Source: JAAXIE01 sp965263155 | GTDB lineage: Bacteria; Chloroflexota; Dehalococcoidia; Lucifugimonadales; JAAXIE01 | DNA length: 64,000 nt | Reading direction: 5' to 3' | Assembly: GCA_965263155.1 (NCBI GenBank) | Contig: OZ253586.1 | Coordinates: 3,100,001 to 3,164,000, forward strand | Made by a program: the position numbers and the translations under genes | Part shown: positions 26,314 to 32,874 of the stretch, in pieces | How the letters are laid out: the number at the start of each line of letters is the position of its first letter | How positions within the stretch are numbered: the first letter of the stretch is position 1 | Notes under the pieces: model-generated | The model's database searches: none | What the model was told of the DNA's origin: nothing | What the model saw: only the letters and a program-made list of their open reading frames with translations

Positions 26314-26517
26314 TCAGGTGGTTATGAGGTCCTGCTGCGCCTGTAGGTAGTTGATCATCTTCTGGGGTTGGCGTTCGTAGGACAGTGTGAAGCGGATTGC
26401 GTAGTCCATTGTGAAGTTGGGTGTGATGGACGGACCGAACCGCTCCTGCAGCAGTGTGTGAAGCTCGTCGAGCTCTTCTTTGGCGTGAATTCTTACGTGG
26501 TGCCCGGCCTCTGCCAT
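26314..26517 (-). CDS. Small hypothetical protein
   Basis: 67 residues beginning MAEAGHHVRIHAKEELDELH, preceded by AGGAGAGG at the right distance, which fixes the start at 26517. Helical and charged; the pattern of a short strand HVRI followed by helices resembles ribbon-helix-helix antitoxins, but this is weak. It lies next to the restriction-methylase relic. No recognised family. Confidence 0.5.
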   Translation of the reverse strand: MAEAGHHVRIHAKEELDELHTLLQERFGPSITPNFTMDYAIRFTLSYERQPQKMINYLQAQQDLITT

Positions 26518-26957
26518 GGTTCCTCTCCTATACCCGTTTCGGACATCACGGACAGACCTTGGTTGCATCACCAATGATGCGAGATACAATCCCAGTGCTT
26601 CCTCTACCGGAGAGGCCGAGGCCAAGGGCTGGCGCCTGAAGAGCTTGCCATTCTCCTAGCATATCACTGGCCTAGCTGTGGGGCCGAGTCAGATATTGCG
26701 CAATCGCCCCAACAACGCACGGGACCGCCGGGCTAGTCTGCCCGCCATTTAATCTGTGTTACTACCACCATAACACACCTCCGCCCGTTAGGTACCAGGC
26801 AAGCGCCCCGTATGTGAAGAAGGGCATCCCACCCTTTACCCAAAAGGCACAAAGGTAGCAGGGCCGGAATTCCGGTCCCCACTACCCGTTAGCGAGGTCT
26901 TTCCAGCTGCGTGAAGGCACTTGAGGTCGCCGACATGCAGGATGTGGTGGCGCTTCC
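26518..26957. other. No supported gene
   Basis: 440 nt. Only a 12-bp perfect palindrome CCGGAATTCCGG (26864-26875) inside GGG/CCC flanks, and a weak 5-bp hairpin near 26820-26836, stand out. The latter could help end transcription of the coiled-coil gene. No domain or convincing start seen on either strand. Confidence 0.5.
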
Positions 26958-27461
26958 CTAGCGAACGCCTGCGGTGCGGTCGCCATCCGGGGTCAGCATG
27001 CCGACGCCGTTGCGAACGGTACCGAGGACAGTGTCGAGCTGGCGCTCCAAGCCCTGAAGGGTCTGCAAGGCGTAGTTGTAGGCCTCGGCCCGCTTGGTCA
27101 TCGCCTCGCGATCGGCCTGCTCCAAGCGCTTGGCAGCCTTCTGCTCGGCCTCTTCCTCGATGAGCCGGGCCCTCTCTTGGGCAGCGGCCACTATCTCGTT
27201 CTCATCCACCCGGTTGCGGTATACGTTCTCCGCCTCGGTGCGGCGACGCTTGGCGTCGTTCTGCGCCTGTTGCAACAGGCTATCTTTATTCTCCAACAGT
27301 TGGCGCGCGGCGTCCACCTCTTGCGGGATAGCCAGCACCAGTTGGTCCATCAGCTCCTTGAATCTCCGCGAGTCCACGATTTTCTGGCCGCCCATGGGCA
27401 TCGTCTTGCTGGTGTCCAGCAGGCTCTCCATCCGATAGATAATCGACCTTACATTGTCCAT
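26958..27461 (-). CDS. Coiled-coil protein encoded beside coaD
   Basis: 167 residues. The N-terminus MDNVRSIIYRMESLLDTSKT is followed by a conserved RRFKELMDQLVLAIPQEVDA segment, then about 80 residues of charged heptad-like coiled coil (NDAKRRRTEAENVYRNRVDE), resembling the stalk of ATP-synthase subunit b or DivIVA. Proteins of this layout are commonly found next to coaD in Chloroflexota and Actinobacteria and are uncharacterised. It lies 41 nt downstream of coaD, on the same strand. A structural or division-related role is possible only by analogy. Confidence 0.65.
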   Translation of the reverse strand: MDNVRSIIYRMESLLDTSKTMPMGGQKIVDSRRFKELMDQLVLAIPQEVDAARQLLENKDSLLQQAQNDAKRRRTEAENVYRNRVDENEIVAAAQERARLIEEEAEQKAAKRLEQADREAMTKRAEAYNYALQTLQGLERQLDTVLGTVRNGVGMLTPDGDRTAGVR

Positions 27462-27502
27462 GATGTCCCCCCTTAATCTGTAGGTGTATGGTTTTTCGAG
27501 GT

Positions 27503-27991
27503 CTAGGCTTGGCCCGATAGCTTCCGCTGTAGGGCCTCCGCCACATGTGGTGGCACCAAGCCTTCGATGTCGCCGTTCAGGGCAGCAACCTCCTTGAGGA
27601 GGCTGGCGCTGACAAACTGGTACTGCAGACTGGTCATCAGGCAGACAAGCTCGATATCCGGGGCCAACTGCTTGTTCATGAAGGCCATCTCGTACTCGTA
27701 CTCGAAATCGGCTGCCGTTCGCAGGCCCCGCACGATGACACCCGCCCCCGACTTGCGGGCGAACTCCACCACCAAACCATCGAAGGGCACGACCTCGGCA
27801 TTGGGCAGGTGCTCAATTGACTGCCGAGCCAAGGCCACTCTTTCCTCCGTGGTGAACATGGGCTTCTTCATCGCAGGGGAGGAGTAGATGGCGATGAGCA
27901 GGTCGTCGAAGATGGCCGCAGCCCGATTGGCCACATCCAGATGACCCATGGAGAAGGGATCGAAAGACCCCGGATATAGCGCCTTTGGCAT
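27503..27991 (-). CDS. coaD: Phosphopantetheine adenylyltransferase
   Basis: 162 residues, penultimate step of coenzyme A synthesis (4'-phosphopantetheine plus ATP to dephospho-CoA). The nucleotide-binding motif is GSFDPFSMGHLDVANRA, with Ser-Met where TNGH is usual but the GH kept. The C-terminal VSASLLKEVA matches the ISSTxxRE motif. Its ATG directly follows the rsmD stop, so the two are translationally coupled, the common rsmD-coaD arrangement. Confidence 0.93.
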   Translation of the reverse strand: MPKALYPGSFDPFSMGHLDVANRAAAIFDDLLIAIYSSPAMKKPMFTTEERVALARQSIEHLPNAEVVPFDGLVVEFARKSGAGVIVRGLRTAADFEYEYEMAFMNKQLAPDIELVCLMTSLQYQFVSASLLKEVAALNGDIEGLVPPHVAEALQRKLSGQA

Positions 27992-28540
27992 TCAGCCTTC
28001 CTTGACGAAAAAGTCCACCATGCTATCGCCGTAGCGACGGTCGCCGGTGCGCACTAAGGAGCCATAGCCCTCGGCCAACTGCACCCGCTTGGAATGCCCC
28101 ACTACCACCATGGCCCCCTGTTCCAAGGACGCTGAGTTTCCCAAGGGCCCCAGCACCGGCGACAGGTCGGTCATCTTGTAGGGAGGGTCCATGAGCACCA
28201 ACTGGTACGACCCCGGCAAATCGCGGACTGCTTGGGCTGCTTCTTTGCAGTGCACCGATGCTCCCTGAGAAAGTCCAAGGCCCTGCAGGTTCTCCCTTAT
28301 ACGCTGGCACTGACGCCGGTTGCTCTCCACGAAGTCAGCTTGACCGACGCCTCGGCTGAGGGCCTCGATACCGAGGGAACCCGTGCCAGCAAACAGGTCC
28401 AACACCCTGACTATTCTCCCCTCCAGAGGACCGAGAACGTTGAAGATGGCTCCCCTTACCAGCTCCGATGTGGGTCGGGCACCTGGTATGGCAGGCCCCT
28501 TCAGCGGGCGTCCTCCGGCAAATCCGCTAAGCACACGCAC
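27992..28540 (-). CDS. rsmD: 16S rRNA (guanine966-N2)-methyltransferase
   Basis: 182 residues. SAM-binding motif VLDLFAGTGSLGIEALSRG at about 46-64 and the N6/N2-amino methylase motif IV MDPPYKM at about 117-123 are intact; the opening RVLSGFAGGRPLKGP matches RsmD. It methylates G966 of 16S rRNA during 30S assembly. First gene of rsmD-coaD-coiled-coil on the minus strand. Confidence 0.92.
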   Translation of the reverse strand: MRVLSGFAGGRPLKGPAIPGARPTSELVRGAIFNVLGPLEGRIVRVLDLFAGTGSLGIEALSRGVGQADFVESNRRQCQRIRENLQGLGLSQGASVHCKEAAQAVRDLPGSYQLVLMDPPYKMTDLSPVLGPLGNSASLEQGAMVVVGHSKRVQLAEGYGSLVRTGDRRYGDSMVDFFVKEG

Positions 28541-28844
28541 GATAGGTGGGACTTTCCTAGATTATGGTAAATCGGCCTGACCAATTAGAAAAGCTAGGCT
28601 GGGGCTGTACTTCAAGCAGTTTCCCGCAGCCAGACTCCAATATTATGGCTCTGCCTACCTACGGTCAAGATTATGTCGCCCGTGGCCATGCCTCAGCTTG
28701 ACGCAAACTATACCCAAGCCTAAAATCGAGCCACCCTGCCACCTTCTCTGAAATAGCGTGGCCTGCGTCGACTATTTGGGCCACCCAAGGACCCGCTCGC
28801 ACGATAAGGCCTAGGCAGGCTGGTCTGATCGAAAGGGGAGTGAC
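28541..28844. other. Intergenic stretch holding only a promoter
   Basis: 304 nt between the divergent rsmD and VOC genes. Apart from the promoter at 28698-28726, nothing is supported; the open minus-strand frame there (28671-28874) has no ribosome-binding site and no recognisable motif. Confidence 0.45.
28698..28726 (+). promoter_or_regulatory. Putative sigma70 promoter for the VOC/LLM genes
   Basis: TTGACG, an exact 17-nt spacer and TAAAAT. It leaves a leader of about 110 nt before the VOC gene at 28845. It is one of the best promoter matches in the window. Confidence 0.55.
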
Positions 28845-29243
28845 ATGTCCTTTGAAATCACTGGGTTCGACCATATGGTGCTGAAGTGCCGCGACCTAGA
28901 CAAGGCCTTGTGGTTCTACGGCGAGGTCCTAGGCATGGAGATCTTGCGCCTTGACCACTACCACTCGGGAAACTGCGGTTTCCCCTCAGTAAGAGTCAGC
29001 GACGGCATCCTTATCGATCTCCCGCCGGATAACTCCACGGATCCCATCGTCGAGAACGCCGACCACTTCTGCCTCGTCATTGAGCCCACCGACATGGTGG
29101 TCTTGCAGAACGAACTGCGAGAAAAGGGCTTGGAAGTGGAGGAGCGCGAGGCCCACTACGCCTTCGGCGCTCAGGGCATGGGCTGGCAGTTCAAGCTAAA
29201 GGACCCCAACGGCCACAAGCTGGAGCTGCGCTGCTATCCCTAG
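28845..29243 (+). CDS. VOC-family (glyoxalase/extradiol dioxygenase fold) protein
   Basis: 132 residues, two beta-alpha-beta-beta-beta modules. Metal ligands by family position: His in GFDHMVLK (residue 8), His in ADHFCLVI near 77 and Glu in GHKLELRC near the end. GGGGAG ribosome-binding site 6 nt before the ATG. VOC proteins act as lyases, dioxygenases or resistance proteins, and the substrate is unknown. It lies 113 nt upstream of an LLM monooxygenase and closely resembles the minus-strand VOC gene at 30833. Confidence 0.85.
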   Translation: MSFEITGFDHMVLKCRDLDKALWFYGEVLGMEILRLDHYHSGNCGFPSVRVSDGILIDLPPDNSTDPIVENADHFCLVIEPTDMVVLQNELREKGLEVEEREAHYAFGAQGMGWQFKLKDPNGHKLELRCYP

Positions 29244-29255
29244 GAGACTCTCCGG

Positions 29256-29289
29256 CCTAGGAGCATCTTGGGCCCTAGGAGCATCTTGG
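29256..29289. repeat. Two-copy tandem repeat (16 bp, period 18)
   Basis: CCTAGGAGCATCTTGG occurs at 29256-29271 and again at 29274-29289 with no mismatch, in the gap between the VOC and LLM genes. Its half CCTAGG is palindromic. Function unknown. Confidence 0.7.
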
Positions 29290-29356
29290 ACGAGGGGCCG
29301 TTGCTAGTCTCCCCGATACCAGCCTCCTCGAATCTGCACCCGCTGGAAGGCCGCCT

Positions 29357-30409
29357 ATGAAGTACGCGATGTTCTCCCACGTCCAGTGGCCCGAGACCAA
29401 GAGCCCGGAGCAGGCCTACCAAGAGGTCTTGGAGCAGGTGCAGTACGCCGAGGAGTTGGGCTTCGAGTCCGTCTGGCTGGCGGAGCACCACTTCACCCGC
29501 TACGGCCTTGCCCCTTCGCCCCTGATGCTGGGCGCCTACCTCGCCGCTCGAACCAGCCGCATACGGATAGGCACCGCCGTCATCATCCTCCCGCTGCACA
29601 ACTTGGTAATGCTGGCCGAGCAGGTGGCCATGCTGGATGTGCTCAGTGGCGGCCGGGTGGACATCGGAGTCGGCCGTGGCGAGCCCCACCCCAGCCTGTG
29701 GGCCAACATGAACATCCCCCGCGAGAATAGCGAGGAGCGGTTCCAGGAAGCCCTCAACCTGCTGCCCCAGCTATGGACAACTCAGCGATTGGCCCATCAA
29801 GGCAAGCACCACGATATCAACGACATCACCGTGGTGCCCCCAGCCAAGCAGCTCCCCCATCCGCCCATCTACATGGGCGTCTCATGGAACGAAGATCGGC
29901 CCCGTGAAGCAGTGGACCGGGGACATCGCATCATCTCCGGCGTAGTGCTCGACGTCGAAGAGCATCTGCACATGCGCAATATCTACGACACCCACGCCGC
30001 CGAGATGGGCCTCGACCTACGCGCTTGGGACTGCCCCATGTTCATCCACACCCTCATCGCCGACTCCAAACAGCAGGCCGTGGACGACGCCCGCGAGGGC
30101 TTGATGTGGATGTATAACATGATCGACTTCCGCCGCACGGTGCACCACGGCAGCGACATGCATTACGACTTCCCCACCTACTACGCCGAGCACCCCGACC
30201 CCTCCTTCACCATGGACCGCATCACCAACAAGAAGTCCCTATTGGGAACGCCCGAAGAGGTGGCGGCAATCATCAGGAAGCTGAACCGCGAGGACGGCGT
30301 AGGCTACTACGGCTGCGACTTCGGCTTCGGAGGCCTCCCCCACGCCAAGGTAATGCGCTCCATGGAGCGCTTCGGCCGAGAAGTCATGCCCCGCGTGGAA
30401 GAGGACTAG
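29357..30409 (+). CDS. Luciferase-like (LLM class) flavin-dependent oxidoreductase 1
   Basis: 350 residues, bacterial-luciferase TIM-barrel family. Typical segments are YAEELGFESVWLAEHHFTRY near 30-50, TSRIRIGTAVIILPLHNLV near 70, LSGGRVDIGVGRGEPH near 95 and a C-terminal GTPEEVAAIIRKL. The enzyme uses reduced FMN or F420 with O2 to oxygenate or desulfonate a small substrate. No dedicated flavin reductase adjoins. GGAAGG ribosome-binding site. Probably co-transcribed with the VOC gene upstream. Confidence 0.9.
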   Translation: MKYAMFSHVQWPETKSPEQAYQEVLEQVQYAEELGFESVWLAEHHFTRYGLAPSPLMLGAYLAARTSRIRIGTAVIILPLHNLVMLAEQVAMLDVLSGGRVDIGVGRGEPHPSLWANMNIPRENSEERFQEALNLLPQLWTTQRLAHQGKHHDINDITVVPPAKQLPHPPIYMGVSWNEDRPREAVDRGHRIISGVVLDVEEHLHMRNIYDTHAAEMGLDLRAWDCPMFIHTLIADSKQQAVDDAREGLMWMYNMIDFRRTVHHGSDMHYDFPTYYAEHPDPSFTMDRITNKKSLLGTPEEVAAIIRKLNREDGVGYYGCDFGFGGLPHAKVMRSMERFGREVMPRVEED

Positions 30410-30442
30410 CAAACAAACACCAGCAGCGGGGGTTCAACTCGA

Positions 30443-30820
30443 ATGGGCGATATGTCAGCTGCCCTTGAATACGAAGAGCAAGCCAAACAGTTCTTGGAGA
30501 AGGCTTGGGAGTACCTCGCCGTCGGCGACCTGCATCAGGCCTGCGAGAAGGGCTGGGGCGCTGCATCACACATGGCCAAGGCTGTGGCCGAGGCGCATGA
30601 CGTGGAATACATCAACCATGCGCAATTCGGAAACGTGTTGCGAAGAGCCGAACAGATGACAGGCAATTCCATGATGGGTTACTGGAGGGCGAAGGCCAAC
30701 GAACTGCACACTGACTTCTACCTTCGCAAGACGTTTCTTGACCCGGAGGTCATTGAGGAAAGCCTAGGGGACGTAACATCCATGCTCGGCTCAATGGAAC
30801 CGTTGGTAGGCCCTCGCTAA
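30443..30820 (+). CDS. PaREP1/HEPN-like protein
   Basis: 125 residues, all helical. FLEKAWEYLAVGDLHQACEK followed by GWGAASHMAKAVAEAH matches the PaREP1-type HEPN-like helical family, whose members often pair with nucleotidyltransferases or act in toxin systems; no nucleotidyltransferase is adjacent here. The R-x4-6-H catalytic motif of HEPN RNases is not evident. It lies 33 nt after the LLM gene and may be on its transcript. Function unknown. Confidence 0.6.
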   Translation: MGDMSAALEYEEQAKQFLEKAWEYLAVGDLHQACEKGWGAASHMAKAVAEAHDVEYINHAQFGNVLRRAEQMTGNSMMGYWRAKANELHTDFYLRKTFLDPEVIEESLGDVTSMLGSMEPLVGPR

Positions 30821-30832
30821 GAAGAGTAGGAA

Positions 30833-31279
30833 CTACACCCGGTTCGGCCCAGGCCGCGCGTCCCAACCCAACCGCCGCAGCTTCTCCCCTTGGAAGTTGC
30901 TCTTCAGCTCGATCATCTGGCCTTCGGGGTCACGTATGTACAGCGATTCGCCGTAGCCTTGGGCGCCCCAGCGCACATTGATGTCGTTGTCGGTATCCGT
31001 GCCATGCCCGCGAAGTTGTTCCTTCATCCGCTCCATGTCGGTGGGGGCGATGCGAACGCAGATGTGGTCCACGTTCTTCACGAACTCATCGTCGGAGGTG
31101 AAGGGACGCACGTCGATGATGGTCTCCGGGGTGATGCGCACCGAGGCAAATCCCACGTTGCCTGCGCGGTACTCTTCCTCGCGCAGTATCTCCAAGCCCA
31201 GCACATCGCGATAGAAGGCCAGCGCCCGGTCCGGGTTCCGCGTATTCACCACCAAGTGATCGAAGCCGATGACCTTCAT
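30833..31279 (-). CDS. VOC-family protein
   Basis: 148 residues. MKVIGFDHLVVNTRNPDRAL opens the first module with the metal His; VDHICVRIAP and GQMIELKSN supply the other expected His and Glu. Clear relative of the VOC gene at 28845 (same GFDHxVxxxRxxDxALxFY opening), but on the opposite strand. AAGGGGGA ribosome-binding site. Substrate unknown. Confidence 0.85.
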   Translation of the reverse strand: MKVIGFDHLVVNTRNPDRALAFYRDVLGLEILREEEYRAGNVGFASVRITPETIIDVRPFTSDDEFVKNVDHICVRIAPTDMERMKEQLRGHGTDTDNDINVRWGAQGYGESLYIRDPEGQMIELKSNFQGEKLRRLGWDARPGPNRV

Positions 31280-31410
31280 TTCATCCCCCTTGCAGGTTGT
31301 TGGGTCCGCCCAGCCTGAGCTAGCAGGAACCCCAAGTTGGCGGTAATCTAATGTCTGCCATCCGGCGCGTCAAGACGCAGCGCGGCCTAGCGTGGGAAAG
31401 GGAGTACACC

Positions 31411-32412
31411 ATGGAGCTATGCCTGAACATCCGCGACTACTTGGAAGACCCCAGTCGTCCCTTGCACCAGCAGGTCGATGAGGCGGTGGAGGTGGCACGA
31501 AAAGCCACTGAATGGGGCTACACAGCCATCTACTGCCCCCAACACTACGTCTCCCACCCCACCGTCTGGCCCCAACCCCTGCCCGTGCTGGCCCGCCTGA
31601 TGCCCGAAGCCCCCGATGTACGGCTCGTCACCGGCATCCTCCTCCTCACCTACATGAACCCCTTGGAAGTGGCGGAGCAGGTGGCCACCATGGACCAGCT
31701 ATCCGGCGGCCGCTTCGTCCTAGGCGTCGGGCTGGGCTACCGCGAGCTTGAACTGGAAGCCTTCAACACCAACCGCTCCGAGCGCCTCAGCCGCTTCAAC
31801 GAGTCCCTCGAAGTCATGAAGCTCCTGTGGACTGGCGAAGAGGTCAATTTCGACGGCCAGTACTGGCACATCCACGGCGCCCGCATGGCCATCACCCCCA
31901 TGCAACAACCCCACCCACCCATCTGGTTCGCCTCCCACAGCCCCCGCGCCACCCGCCGTGCCGCCAACGACGCCGATGGGTGCCTCCTCGGCCCCCAGAC
32001 GGCATGGGAAGACATCTCCAGCCTCGCCAGTATCTACTGGGAAACGCGGGAGGCCTCCGACCGCGGCCCCACTGGCATGCTAGGCATGCACCGTGCCGTC
32101 GCCATGAGCACCAACCGGGAGACAGCCGCCTCCGAGGCGCGGGCAGTAGGCGAACGCAAGGGCGCCATGTACGGCGGCTGGGGCATGCAGGAAAACTCGG
32201 TTGTCGATCTCGGCTTGGACCGCAACCGCCCCATCCACGAATGGACCATCATCGGCAGCCCCGAAGAGTGCCTGGAAACCCTAGTCCGCAACGAGCAGGA
32301 AGACCGAGTCCAGTACGCCGGCCTCACCTTCATCAACTTCCCCTCCGAACACTCCGCCCGCATGGAATACCTCCAGCGCTTCTCCGAAGAGGTCATCCGC
32401 AAACTGCCCTGA
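31411..32412 (+). CDS. Luciferase-like (LLM class) flavin-dependent oxidoreductase 2
   Basis: About 333 residues. WGYTAIYCPQHYVSHPTVWP near 40-60, RLVTGILLLTYMNPLEVAEQ, LSGGRFVLGVGLGYRE near 105 and GSPEECLETLVRN near the end define the family. The ATG at 31411 follows AAAGGGAG and is preferred over the ATG at 31351. It is a distant paralogue of LLM 1, divergent from a VOC gene, which repeats the VOC+LLM pairing seen at 28.8-30.4 kb. Substrate unknown. Confidence 0.88.
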   Translation: MELCLNIRDYLEDPSRPLHQQVDEAVEVARKATEWGYTAIYCPQHYVSHPTVWPQPLPVLARLMPEAPDVRLVTGILLLTYMNPLEVAEQVATMDQLSGGRFVLGVGLGYRELELEAFNTNRSERLSRFNESLEVMKLLWTGEEVNFDGQYWHIHGARMAITPMQQPHPPIWFASHSPRATRRAANDADGCLLGPQTAWEDISSLASIYWETREASDRGPTGMLGMHRAVAMSTNRETAASEARAVGERKGAMYGGWGMQENSVVDLGLDRNRPIHEWTIIGSPEECLETLVRNEQEDRVQYAGLTFINFPSEHSARMEYLQRFSEEVIRKLP

Positions 32413-32874
32413 CATTTCCCCGTTGCCCAACTCCACGCCCATCCACTAGACTCAGCACACGTTGGGGACTGCCTGCCCCGGACCCGATCCGGGGACCCCT
32501 TAAGGTCGCCCCAGATTTTTTGTCACGCCCGTCAGGGACAGCACAACATTGCGAACATTACAATACAAGTCCGTGGCACGACGCCTGAGCAAGACCTCAT
32601 GCCACGCGACACAACTTGCCAAATCTCTCCAGACAGTTTCCCTATTTGGACGAGGCCAACATTGCACAAATTTCAGTGAAATCAGATACGGAAATTTTCG
32701 CGCCAGATACGAACAGTCTGCAATCACACTCCAAGTACATCCCCCGTAGCTGAAGCCCCTCTCTGGTGTGCCGTGACCTCACAACAGCAGGACTTGTCCG
32801 AGCATTCTTGTGGTGCCCTGTAGTGCCCCTTTTCTAGCGTATAATGACCATAACCGCACCGGAGGCTGACAGCG
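32413..32874. other. Intergenic region, mostly featureless
   Basis: 462 nt with visibly lower GC than its surroundings. It carries one palindromic repeat (32474-32499) and a TATAAT at 32840-32845 that probably serves polA (no good -35). No coding frame with a start signal was found. Confidence 0.5.
32474..32499. repeat. Interspersed palindrome, family 2
   Basis: CCCCGGA-CCCGA-TCCGGGG with flanking TG and ACCCC; the same core recurs at 49037-49058 with two compensating changes. Confidence 0.65.

Noticed and set aside
26864..26875. 12-bp palindrome CCGGAATTCCGG as an operator
   Set aside because: Single copy, no nearby gene start, and such palindromes arise by chance.
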